DNA of 64,000 nt from Cerrena zonata (lineage: Eukaryota; Basidiomycota; Agaricomycetes; Polyporales; Cerrenaceae), in contig JASBNA010000052.1 of the NCBI GenBank assembly GCA_038087015.1, positions 248,001 through 312,000 on the forward strand. The letters are read 5' to 3'. Below are positions 29,006 to 37,827 of the stretch, in pieces. The translations under genes were made by a program, and so were the position numbers. The notes under the pieces are model-generated. The model ran no database searches. It was given only the letters and a program-made list of their open reading frames with translations, and was not told the origin of the DNA. The first letter of the stretch is position 1. Each line of letters begins with the position of its first letter.

Positions 29006-32000
29006 ATGACCACGACATTTTCCTTACGATTATCTATTAACCTTCTTTACTGCATTATGATACTTGTGTTCTTTCTAATACCCTTGATCCTCGCAGTGTC
29101 GTCGGTGCCGCTGCCCGCACCGTCAAGTATCATCGATGTCCTCTCGGCAGACGTGCAGTACTCCTATTTTCTTCGTCATTTGCAAAAACTGGGTCTTGTT
29201 CCCTTGATTAACTCGCTTGAAAATATCACGGTTTTAGCACCAATCAACTCGGCTTACGCCTCCGATCGGCAGGACGAATCGCTCACAAAATACCTTATTA
29301 ATCAACCCTTCAGTATAGGCGAGCTCGGGGTTAATGATATCGTCTTCAACACTCTATATAACAATTATCCAATCATAATATCCCCCGATTTTAAGTCGAA
29401 GGAGTATACCGTCGATTATGTTGCTTCTTTTATAGAGCTGGACATCTATGCAAAACACCAACATTCTTATATACATGCAATTGACCATTTACTCCCACCA
29501 AAGCCCTCGATATGCGATTTTTTACTCGATGACGATTTGGGTTCAATCTCAATCTTTAAACAATTGATAATATCAGTTTTCCATAAATCCCATCATAAAA
29601 AATTAACGGTTCCTTCTTGTGATTCATTTTTCAATTCATCTAAAACATTATTAATTCCTACAAATGATTTCTTGTTTAATTCTTTACCAAATGATACCTT
29701 AAACTATTACTTAACTCTACATCGGGTTTTGCAAAATGAAAAGTTCTCCCTTACTAAAGATGCAGAATATGACCTTAGAAATAGCTTGCTCAAATTTATC
29801 AAATTGCTTATGATTCCAGATTTGATCGCGGGGGTTAATGGTACTGATAATGAAACCCACCGCAATTTGAATGGTAATAAATTCAATTTCAACTGGCATA
29901 ACAATTCCTTAACAGTTAATAATCTCTTATCTACCAAGGAATCATTTGTCTTGTCAAATGGTGCGGTTCATATTTTTGATAAACAAAACGGGGCCAATTT
30001 TTTCATTTCTTTGAAACTCCCAATCAAAAAATTATCCCCCAGAGATCTCTTATACTCTTTACACTACTCGAACTTCGTTAGAGAATTGAAGTTTAGAAAA
30101 TTATTGCATTTGATTGACTCGCCCCATTTGAGTCAAACTGTCTTTTTAAATAAAAATCAAAGAGACGATATTGTCAAAGACGAGCTTTTCGAAGTGGCCT
30201 CGTTTAATCAAAAACAATCTTTGCTATACCAATTTGCTAATGAATCAATTGATATAAATGATTATTCTAATTCTTCTAAAATTCATAAATTATTAAACTC
30301 CAAAATGTGCAGTTCGAAAAGAATCGGTTCTTGTTTTAAATTGAAATTCCTGGCTTCTACCTCTCGTAATTCTTCCACCATAACTATCAACGATGAAAAT
30401 AAAATCGCTCATGGCCCTTTCAAATCAAATCAAACTTTCATCTATATTGTTGATTCAGAAATTGAAACTCCTTCGTCTTTTAAACATACTATGGGTCCTT
30501 TGATTTCAAGTGGGTTTTTCGAACATCATTTGGAACATATCAAAATCGATAAAGAGTCTTGTTTAACTACTTTGGGATACTTAAATAAATTCGACCTCTT
30601 CCATCTCGATGATAATTATCATGGTTATTCTATTTTTTTACCGTGTGGAATAACTAATCCAAGGGAAGAAGGTGAATTAACAATAAATAAAGCTTCAAAA
30701 GGTTCTTGGAATTCTTTAGGTTTGATCTTGGATCATCTAAAATCAAATCCTTATTTGTTTAAAGATTTATTAAAAGGATTTTTCATTGAAGATCTCATTT
30801 ACTCTGACTTTGGGCTTGATGATAATATCGATACTAAGATTATCACGAGAAATTTAAGAGGTGACCTAATCAATGTTTCTGAATCTTATTATAATGGTGA
30901 AATTAATCATAGAATTAAATTAAATTTAACCGAATTATCAATTCCTTTGAATTCAGATGTCTTATTCAATCAAGGTGTCGTTCATATAATAAATCGTGTT
31001 TTATTCCCAGAAAATTTTCATGTTTCCTTATATGACTTGATCCAAACTACAATTAAAGATTCAAAGTTTTCCTTTTTGAAATTACTCGAATTATATCCAA
31101 ATTTATTGAAAAAACTCGGCTTACTTGGTAAAGATAAGGATAAATTCAATTCAAGTAAGTATTCTCTATTAATTCCAACTTCCGAATCTTTAAAAGACTT
31201 CAACATTACCTCCAACTTTGATAATTTATTGAACTTCTTACAGTTTCATCTCATCCCCAATAACCAATTAGATCCATTATTAGATTGCATTACATCCTCA
31301 AATACTAGTTCTCATTTTAAAACCAAAACTAACCTTACCGATACCCAACTTGTTTGTTCTTATGACAAATCAAACAATAAGTATTTCCTAAGACTAGATG
31401 ACGATTCAAATATGAATACCATGGGTTATAATAAAGATCATGAAGTTGTAATTCTATCCCATGGATGTACCTCTATTCATAGAAATAGAGAATCAGATTT
31501 ATCATGCGTATTTTTAATCGATAAACCATTGAATTTGAGCTGGTTACAAAAAGATGACGGTTTTCTACACATCCATTTAGGTTTCATAAGCATTGGTATC
31601 GGTATCATCCTCGGATTGATCTTATTTGGTACCGTCATGTTATCAGTTATTGTTTGTTTGGGTGCTTCTAATAAATCAAAGAATTCAAATGGTATTCATA
31701 CTGACTTTTCAAATACTCCAGGCCAAAGCTTCATGAGAGTCACTTCGGATGAAGAAGAACCAACATTTGACCATGGCTATGAAACAGACGATGATATGCT
31801 TAGAACAGAACGTGAACAATTATTACCAATCCATGGCAAAAAGAGAAAGAAGGGTCATTATGGGTCAATCAACCAAATCAATTCCTTAAGGGATAACAAC
31901 GGTGCTATACCGACCAACTCTTTAGGCAATAAAAGTGCTCCTCGCACCATCAGAAGCAGTAACAACATACGTGCCTTGAATAGGGATTTCAACTTGCCTG

Positions 32001-32008
32001 GTGCTTAA
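29006..32008 (+). CDS. Fasciclin (FAS1)-domain membrane protein, YLR001C-like
   Basis: 1,000 residues from the ATG at 29006. A hydrophobic signal segment (SINLLYCIMILVFFLIPLIL) lies near the N-terminus. The lumenal/extracellular part has several FAS1-like repeats: the first around residues 45-150 (YFLRHLQKLGLVPLINSLE, ITVLAPINSAY), others around ~345, ~510 and ~690, each ending in a VHIINRVL- or VHIFDKQ-like strand. A transmembrane segment lies at ~856-885, followed by a cytosolic tail with an acidic patch and EREQLLP, a dileucine-type vacuolar sorting motif. The S. cerevisiae homologue (YLR001C) is a vacuolar FAS1 protein of unknown role. A second in-frame ATG at 29057 would also keep the signal; the frame upstream is open only through poly-Phe from the T tract. 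Confidence 0.8.
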   Translation: MTTTFSLRLSINLLYCIMILVFFLIPLILAVSSVPLPAPSSIIDVLSADVQYSYFLRHLQKLGLVPLINSLENITVLAPINSAYASDRQDESLTKYLINQPFSIGELGVNDIVFNTLYNNYPIIISPDFKSKEYTVDYVASFIELDIYAKHQHSYIHAIDHLLPPKPSICDFLLDDDLGSISIFKQLIISVFHKSHHKKLTVPSCDSFFNSSKTLLIPTNDFLFNSLPNDTLNYYLTLHRVLQNEKFSLTKDAEYDLRNSLLKFIKLLMIPDLIAGVNGTDNETHRNLNGNKFNFNWHNNSLTVNNLLSTKESFVLSNGAVHIFDKQNGANFFISLKLPIKKLSPRDLLYSLHYSNFVRELKFRKLLHLIDSPHLSQTVFLNKNQRDDIVKDELFEVASFNQKQSLLYQFANESIDINDYSNSSKIHKLLNSKMCSSKRIGSCFKLKFLASTSRNSSTITINDENKIAHGPFKSNQTFIYIVDSEIETPSSFKHTMGPLISSGFFEHHLEHIKIDKESCLTTLGYLNKFDLFHLDDNYHGYSIFLPCGITNPREEGELTINKASKGSWNSLGLILDHLKSNPYLFKDLLKGFFIEDLIYSDFGLDDNIDTKIITRNLRGDLINVSESYYNGEINHRIKLNLTELSIPLNSDVLFNQGVVHIINRVLFPENFHVSLYDLIQTTIKDSKFSFLKLLELYPNLLKKLGLLGKDKDKFNSSKYSLLIPTSESLKDFNITSNFDNLLNFLQFHLIPNNQLDPLLDCITSSNTSSHFKTKTNLTDTQLVCSYDKSNNKYFLRLDDDSNMNTMGYNKDHEVVILSHGCTSIHRNRESDLSCVFLIDKPLNLSWLQKDDGFLHIHLGFISIGIGIILGLILFGTVMLSVIVCLGASNKSKNSNGIHTDFSNTPGQSFMRVTSDEEEPTFDHGYETDDDMLRTEREQLLPIHGKKRKKGHYGSINQINSLRDNNGAIPTNSLGNKSAPRTIRSSNNIRALNRDFNLPGA

Positions 32009-32311
32009 ATATTTATTCATATATACGGTGATTTTTAACAGCTATTGTAAACTAAATTGCGGGTAACCGATCTCTCTTTTTTTTTTTTTTTTTTTTAATG
32101 ATAACTACATCAAAAAAGAAAAAAGAGAAACGCTTAACGATTGTAAATAATTAATTTATCATCGTTAGTATTAGACTTGTAATCGAGGAAAGCATTAATT
32201 AAGACCAGGTATTATCCGTTTCAAAGCCAATTAGTCGAATTCACAAAAAAAGAAAGAAAAAAGCTTGAAAAGAAGCAACTGAATATCCATAATCTACTTT
32301 TTCAGAAAAAA
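32009..32311. other. Intergenic region, poly-T tract
   Basis: 303 bp with a T18 run (about 32079-32096) followed by A-rich sequence. It presumably carries the FAS1 gene terminator and the SGN1-like promoter. Nothing else recognised. Confidence 0.4.
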
Positions 32312-32968
32312 ATGTCAGAAGAAGTTCCATATCAACAACAAGATCAAGGATTGCAGGATCTTCTCAATAAGACACAGCCAGCACCAACATCAGCGGATGT
32401 GCCAGCACCAGCACCAGCATCTGTTTCGGAGAGTGCTGGAACACATATTCCAGGATTTGCAAGTAATCCAGAGGAAGCCGATCAATTACAAAAGCGTATG
32501 GAAGAAATGGAGAAAGAAGCAGCTAGATTAAGAGATTTTAATAATTCTGCTAACGGAGAAAGTGAAAACGACCGCGAGAAGAAGGATATTGATTCAAGAT
32601 CAGTTTATATAGGTAACGTCGATTATGGGGCAACCCCACTAGAATTACAACAGCATTTTTCAAGTGCTGGGATTGTGAATAGAGTTACTATATTGATGAA
32701 TAAATTCACCGGACAACCTAAAGGATTTGCATATTTAGAATTTACTGATATTGATGGAGTTAATAAGGCAGTTGCAACCTTGGACGGTACAGTATTCAGA
32801 GATCGTGAATTAAAAGTAAGTGCAAAACGTACAAATATACCTGGGATTAGTACAACGAATAGAGGAGGAAGAGGTGGTAGAGGTGGTATGAGAGGCGGAT
32901 TCAGAGGAAGGGGTAGAGGAAGAGGTAGAGGTGCGTTTAGAGGAGCTGGTAGATTTGCACCATACTAA
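32312..32968 (+). CDS. SGN1: RRM/RGG RNA-binding protein, Sgn1/PABPN1-like
   Basis: 218 residues. An N-terminal Pro/Ala-rich stretch is followed by a short helix (DQLQKRMEEMEKEAARL, ~50-66). Then comes one RRM (~96-172) with RNP2 (SVYIGNVDY) and RNP1 (KGFAYLEF), and a C-terminal RGG-rich tail (~188-213). A helix before a single RRM and an Arg/Gly tail is the architecture of nuclear poly(A)-binding protein PABPN1 and yeast Sgn1, which bind poly(A) RNA and affect translation or mRNA fate. Start ATG 32312 is preceded by an A-rich leader. Confidence 0.82.
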   Translation: MSEEVPYQQQDQGLQDLLNKTQPAPTSADVPAPAPASVSESAGTHIPGFASNPEEADQLQKRMEEMEKEAARLRDFNNSANGESENDREKKDIDSRSVYIGNVDYGATPLELQQHFSSAGIVNRVTILMNKFTGQPKGFAYLEFTDIDGVNKAVATLDGTVFRDRELKVSAKRTNIPGISTTNRGGRGGRGGMRGGFRGRGRGRGRGAFRGAGRFAPY

Positions 32969-33037
32969 GACAAGCTAAAAAAGTAATAAATAATTGTAAT
33001 TATTAAAACAAAAAATTTGTAATATACTAATAAATAA

Positions 33038-33676
33038 TCATGCTTTTGAAAAATTAGAAGATTTGACGTAATCAGAAACAATTTGTTTGTTATCTCTTGA
33101 TAAACCATCGATTACTCCGTTAATATCTTTTCTTGATTTTTCCTGTTCTAATTTGAATTTACATTCAATTTCGTCAATTTTGATTTCTAAACCAGTGATT
33201 GCTTTTAATAATGCACTGGTATAAGGTTTAGGAGCGTCATCAACGGTCCAAGGTTTTGGTCTATCCGATTCATTTTGATGTGTGAAATTATTCAATTGTC
33301 TTAAGACAAATTCACCATCGTTTACAATACGAGATTTCCCCTTGATATGAATGCAAGCAAAATCCCAAGTTGGAACATATTTTTGAGTTTCTTCTTTACC
33401 AGGATAATAACTTGGACTTATATACGAGTCAGGAGATTGGAATATAACCAAAACGTTATCGTTATTAGTTAAAGAAGGAACTTGATGATTTTTTTTTGCA
33501 ACATGAGCATGAAGGAATTTCTTTCCTTCATCATCAGTGTATAAGTAAAAAGGGAAATGATTAGCAATGAGATTTCCGGCTTCGTCAGTAGTAACAACGG
33601 TTGCCAAAGGGTGAGCTTTAATTAAACTCTCTTGTTTGCTCCATTCACTTTCTTGATATTGTTTTGGAATATACAT
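33038..33676 (-). CDS. PaiB-like FMN-binding split-barrel protein
   Basis: 212 residues from the ATG at 33676 (the frame opens 2 codons earlier with TTG). It begins MYIPKQYQESEW and has the PaiB (Pai2) family pattern: HPLATVVTTDEAGNLIANHFPF near 25-45, LHAHVAKKNHQ near 73-83, VLVIFQSPDSYISPSYYPG near 93-111 and VPTWDFACIHIKG near 119-131. The bacterial family is annotated as protease-synthase/sporulation regulators, but the fold is an FMN-binding split barrel; the fungal role is unknown. Not linked to its neighbours in any clear way. Confidence 0.85.
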   Translation of the reverse strand: MYIPKQYQESEWSKQESLIKAHPLATVVTTDEAGNLIANHFPFYLYTDDEGKKFLHAHVAKKNHQVPSLTNNDNVLVIFQSPDSYISPSYYPGKEETQKYVPTWDFACIHIKGKSRIVNDGEFVLRQLNNFTHQNESDRPKPWTVDDAPKPYTSALLKAITGLEIKIDEIECKFKLEQEKSRKDINGVIDGLSRDNKQIVSDYVKSSNFSKA

Positions 33677-34116
33677 CTTCAATTCAAGTACTAAAGAGAA
33701 GAACCAATAAAATTGATAAAAATTGTCATTAGTTATCTTTTATAGCGAGTTTTTTAGTCCCTTGTCTGAAAAAGGAAGCTCTTTCCGGCCGCTGATTTAC
33801 TGGTTACTAACCCGTCCTATCTAATTGAACCTCAAGGTTCAAGGGTATCCAGTACCATTATACGGTAAGAAGACTACAAACTTTGTCGTAGTCCAAAGAG
33901 AAGGATATATTCAAGGAGCAGGTGGACAAAAACAAAGAACAGAAGGCTCAGTAGAGAAAAGAAGACTAGCAGAAAAAGGACATTCAAGAAAACTCAGTAT
34001 AGAAAAGACCCTAGAAGTAATTGATTCATGATAAGGAGTCTCAAAAACCTCCCCAGCACAATAACTTTAATCAATTAAATATCATCAAGTCACATTCACG
34101 AATACTCCACTAAAAT

Positions 34117-34171
34117 TCCCTAACACTCCCCAATGCACCCTAACATACCCTAAAATACCCTAAAACACCCA
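34117..34171 (+). repeat. Short array of CCCTAA-containing ~10-bp units
   Basis: CCCTAACAC, CCCCAATGCA, CCCTAACATA, CCCTAAAATA and CCCTAAAACA follow each other with about 10-bp spacing. The plus strand is C-rich with almost no G. It resembles a degenerate interstitial telomere-like repeat but may simply be a short satellite. Confidence 0.7.
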
Positions 34172-34295
34172 TATACTCCATTGGTACCATACGCAATCAC
34201 CACAAATCAATAATACACAATAACTACACAGCCAATACACCTTTCTTGTAACCCAAACAGGATATAATAGTTATAGAAGGAGTTAATAAACATCC

Positions 34296-34375
34296 ACGGC
34301 GGAAACACAAATGGGGAAGGCTCCTCGGCCGAGCTGACTAACGGCGGAACCCCAAAAGGGTACTCTTTTCTCCGG
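34296..34375. repeat. Imperfect direct repeat, two ~35-bp copies
   Basis: ACGGCGGAAACACAAATGGG at 34296 and ACGGCGGAACCCCAAAAGGG at 34341 are similar over about 20 bp and then diverge. The spacing is 45 bp. Confidence 0.65.
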
Positions 34376-34685
34376 TGACATAATTTCGGAGCTTCCGTTT
34401 TGGGAGTCGCATCTCCTCCAACTTAAACTTGTCGTTTAGGTTTGATCCATAGCTCCATCATATCTATCATCACTCCTACTACATACTTAGATTCGGCACC
34501 TAGAAGAAAGACGTTTGTGGTGGACTCATTCGATTACGTTGCGTCACGGTATAGTATGGGTTAAGTAAGTAAAGTAACTCACAATCGTCAGCGATTCAGC
34601 CCTACGAGGCTGAGAAGGACGCTAGGGTTCACTTCCAGAAAAGGTTGCTGACCGGTGCTATTTCCGAACTGAGGTTCCCGAAAGA

Positions 34686-34890
34686 TCAAGTTTCTTAATT
34701 TTGAGATTTTTATTACCGGAAAGTTGAGGTAAAACTTATCATTTGGAGACCAATTGAAGTGATAACTCAAGAACCACTTTATCGTTTCACCGGTGTTGAA
34801 ATGGGTGCTGCTTTCTTACCAGGCCGTATTGGTATCGCTCTTGGTGCTTGGTTTTACATCCCCATGGTGAGAAGAAAGTTTACTTTCAAT
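34686..34890 (+). pseudogene. Relic of an MDR1/FLR1-type MFS transporter
   Basis: Three collinear blocks match the intact transporter gene at 35444-37117. 34686-34737 matches 36279-36330 (TTTTTATTACC-GAAAGTT and so on). 34738-34763 matches about 36437-36462 (TTTGGAGACCAATTGAAGTG). ~34770-34890 matches ~36565-36675 (GTTGAAATGGGTGCTGCTTT). About 100 bp are deleted between the blocks, and stops and frame changes are present. Both ends of the gene are missing. The relic is closer to the first than to the second intact copy, so it is probably the remains of a third tandem member. Confidence 0.9.
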
Positions 34891-35443
34891 TAATTTTTGA
34901 TTCATATATATATTCATTTAGTTATAGCGATTCTTTTTACATTATGATGAATGATTTTTATATTAATATCTGTATTAACATTATTAGTATTTCTCAATAG
35001 CATATGACAGGGTTAGCTAGCAAAAAGATGAATCATAATGCAATACCTATATATTAATCGATACACTGCGGAGATCAAAAGTGGCTATAAAAGAGATGTT
35101 AATAAAGTATAAAGGTTATTAGTCAGCTATGTACATGATCAATGTTAATAATAAAATATATATGTTAATCAATAATATCCAACAAGCGTGTTACCGTTAT
35201 TATTTCCGAACGGCGATTCCTGAAAGAGCAACACCGTTGGTGTTATTTCCGCGAACAATAGAAGTCTTTCTGTACTAGAATTAATCCGATGGGATACGGA
35301 TTCTTGCAAAAAAAAAAATATCGGTGATGATTAATAGCAAAAAAAAGTATAAAAGCAACCCAATCGGACACGATATCGAGGAACTTTATTGTTTGATATC
35401 TGGGTTAAGTAATAGTAGCTTTACTAAGTTAAAACAGACGAAA
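34891..35443. other. Region between MFS relic and first intact MFS gene
   Basis: AT-rich except for 35190-35260, where two copies of the dispersed TATTTCCG repeat sit. The frame of the next gene is open from an ATG at 35327, but alignment with its paralogue places the real start at 35444. Confidence 0.5.
35191..35260. repeat. Dispersed repeat copies (TATTTCCGAAC family)
   Basis: ACCGTTATTATTTCCGAACG, a further GATTCCTGAAAGAGCAA and a second ACCGTTGGTGTTATTTCCGCG occur here. The first ~40 bp match 34651-34690 (ACCGGTGCTATTTCCGAACT, GTTCCCGAAAGATCAA) at about three positions in four. Confidence 0.7.
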
Positions 35444-37117
35444 ATGACTGCTTATAGATTTTTTAGAGATAGTTTTTGGGGAGTTTTGATTAATAGACTC
35501 TCAAAACATAAATTGGCTCCTCAAAAGGAAGAATACCCTGATTATATTGTTCCAGAGAAATATTATGGGAATGAAAAAATAGTTGATGATGATTTGAAAA
35601 ATAAAGAGTTTAGTGAAGGTACTAATCAAAGTTTACATTCAAGTAGTGAATCCGAAAACTCTTCTGATACCATTAAAGCTACTCCTGATGAAGATTCTCA
35701 GCAAATAATCGTTACTTGGGATGGCGATGATGATCCTGATAATCCTTATAATTGGCCATTACATAATAAGATTTTCTTTATGATAAGTATTTGTTTTGTT
35801 ACTATTTCAGTTTATATGGCTTCAGCAATTTATACTCCTGGGATTGAGGAAATTATGGAAGAATTTCAAATTAGTCAAACTGTCGCTACTTTACCGCTTT
35901 CATTATTTGTTGTTGGATATGGTTTAGGTACTAATATTTTCAGTCCTCTTTCTGAAAATGCAAGATATGGTAAGACTTCAATTTATATAGTCACTTTATT
36001 CATTTTTTTCCTTTTCCAAATTGGTGCTGCTGAATCCAAAAACATTGCTACTTTATGTATTTTAAGATTCTTTGGTGGTTTTTTCGGTTCTCCTTGTTTG
36101 GCCACTGGTGGTGCTTCAATGGGGGATGTTTTGCACATCAGTAATTTGGTTATTGGTATTGCCACTTGGTCTTTGGCTGCTGTTTGTGGTCCTAGTATTG
36201 GTCCTCTTATTGGTGGGGCCTTGATCAATAGATGGAACTGGAGAGCTCCATTTTGGTTCATGGCTATCTTATCCGGTTCAAGTTTCTTGATTTTGGGATT
36301 TTTATTACCAGAAAGTTATGGTAAAACTTTATTATATAGAAAAGCTATTAGATTGAGAGCTTTAACCGGTAATGAAAATATCACTAGTGAAGGTGAATTG
36401 GAATTGAAAGGGAGAACTTCTCGTGAAATTATGTTGGATATCATTTGGAGACCAATTGAAGTGATGATTTTTGAACCAGTGGTTCTTTTAATCAATATCT
36501 ATATTGCCTTGGTCTATTCAATCATGTACGTTTGGTTTGAAGCTTTCCCCATGCTTTATACTCAAGTTTATCATTTCACCATTGTTGAAATGGGTGCTGC
36601 TTTCTTATCAATTTGTATTGGTATTGTTATTGGTGCAGCTTTTTACATTCCAATTATCAGAAGACAGTTTACTTTACCATTCAAAGCTGGTAAACCAATT
36701 GCTCCAGAAGTCTTCTTACCAATGGCAATTATTGGTAGTATCTTAATGCCTTGTGGATTAATCATATTTGCTTGGACAAGTAGTCCTAAAGTTCACTGGA
36801 TTGGTTCATTATTTGGTGCAGGTATTTTTGCTGGTGGTGCATTCTTGGTTTTCCAAACCTTATTTAACTACTTATCATTCAGTTTCACCAGATATTTGGC
36901 TTCTGTTTTTGCCAGTAATAATTTAATGAGATCAAATACTGCTGCATTTTTCCCAATTATTGGTAAATTTTTATTCGGTAATTTGTCCACTCCTAATTAC
37001 CCGGTTGCTTGGGGTACTATGATTTTAGCATTTATTTCTATGGCCATGATTTTAATCCCGGTATTATTTTACTTGAATGGTCCTAAATTACGTGCTAGAT
37101 CCAAATATGCCAATTAA
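35444..37117 (+). CDS. MFS multidrug exporter, MDR1/FLR1 (DHA1) type, copy 1
   Basis: 557 residues from the ATG at 35444 (MTAYRFFRDSFWGVLI). I prefer this start to the ATG at 35327 because the tandem paralogue begins at the same place. It has a Ser-rich cytosolic N-terminus, then the subfamily signature TWDGDDDPDNPYNWP (~88-102), then 12 predicted membrane helices. GPSIGPLIGGALINRWNWRAPFW is the antiporter motif C region. LLYRKAIRLRALTGNENITSEGE marks the central loop. C. albicans Mdr1/Flu1 and S. cerevisiae Flr1 are plasma-membrane drug:H+ antiporters of this type. Substrate cannot be predicted. Confidence 0.9.
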   Translation: MTAYRFFRDSFWGVLINRLSKHKLAPQKEEYPDYIVPEKYYGNEKIVDDDLKNKEFSEGTNQSLHSSSESENSSDTIKATPDEDSQQIIVTWDGDDDPDNPYNWPLHNKIFFMISICFVTISVYMASAIYTPGIEEIMEEFQISQTVATLPLSLFVVGYGLGTNIFSPLSENARYGKTSIYIVTLFIFFLFQIGAAESKNIATLCILRFFGGFFGSPCLATGGASMGDVLHISNLVIGIATWSLAAVCGPSIGPLIGGALINRWNWRAPFWFMAILSGSSFLILGFLLPESYGKTLLYRKAIRLRALTGNENITSEGELELKGRTSREIMLDIIWRPIEVMIFEPVVLLINIYIALVYSIMYVWFEAFPMLYTQVYHFTIVEMGAAFLSICIGIVIGAAFYIPIIRRQFTLPFKAGKPIAPEVFLPMAIIGSILMPCGLIIFAWTSSPKVHWIGSLFGAGIFAGGAFLVFQTLFNYLSFSFTRYLASVFASNNLMRSNTAAFFPIIGKFLFGNLSTPNYPVAWGTMILAFISMAMILIPVLFYLNGPKLRARSKYAN

Positions 37118-37827
37118 ATTCGCTTTCAATCAATTTCTAATGCATGTATATACAATATTTATTTACCTTATGTTTATTGCGATTCCTAATTTTATATGAT
37201 AATAAATAATGATACTAAAAAAATATGTAATATTTAGAAGTATTAGTACTACTAAATAAGTTTTTAAGATCGAAATAGCTTGAAGAATGGCAACAGATAA
37301 TCTCACTAATAAACAATGTACGATAATCAAAAGTTACCAATAAACAATGTATGATAATCAAATGTTGTTATCAATAAGCAATTTAAATGTTATCAAAGTT
37401 ACCAGTAATCTATGTATGATAATCAAAAAAGTTAACAATAAACTGTGTATCATAATCAATGTTACTAAGAAAGGTTGCACTTCCTTTAACAACATCCCCA
37501 AATTGGTAAGCCAACTGATTACTAATTTTACAACCTGCAATATAAATATATAAAACTGCGAAATATGGTCGCAAACTGCAAATTCATAGATAAAACTGCA
37601 ATATTTTGATGACTAATGAAGAATACATTTGTAATCAGCATAGACCCGTACATCCAATTTCTTTGTATTACTGCAAAACGCTTATAAAGCATTCCAAAAG
37701 GGAATTAGTAACGAGAAAGTTTTGCAACTGTTGATGTTTTTAGTTGCAACAAGATGAAAGAACTACTTAAACAGCCGTGTTTCGGTGTTTTCTTGTAGCA
37801 ATTGACCAGTAATTCGAATATACAACG
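37118..37827. other. Intergenic region between the two MFS genes
   Basis: AT-rich. It contains a four-copy imperfect repeat (37305-37465) and the promoter of the second exporter. Short open frames run through the repeat in both directions and are not genes. Confidence 0.6.
37305..37465. repeat. ~31-40-bp imperfect tandem repeat, 4 copies
   Basis: The unit contains AATAAACAATGTATGATAAT followed by CAAAAGTTACC. Copies centre near 37315, 37347, 37415 and 37446, with growing divergence and one longer spacer. Confidence 0.8.

Larger units (their letters stand above)
33677..34685. other. Relic-rich intergenic region, left part
   Basis: Holds a 68-codon open frame (33825-34031, TTG start, Lys/Arg/Glu-rich) of no recognisable family, a C-rich array of CCCTAA-like units (34117-34171), a direct repeat of about 35 bp beginning ACGGCGGAA (34296 and 34341), and a copy of a dispersed TATTTCCGAAC repeat (34651-34690). 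The GC content is patchy, suggesting decayed mobile or duplicated DNA. Confidence 0.5.

Noticed and set aside
33825..34031. 68-codon frame, Lys/Glu-rich, in the relic zone
   Set aside because: TTG start after a stop, no recognised motif. I considered a retrotransposon fragment but saw no RT, integrase or RNase H motif.
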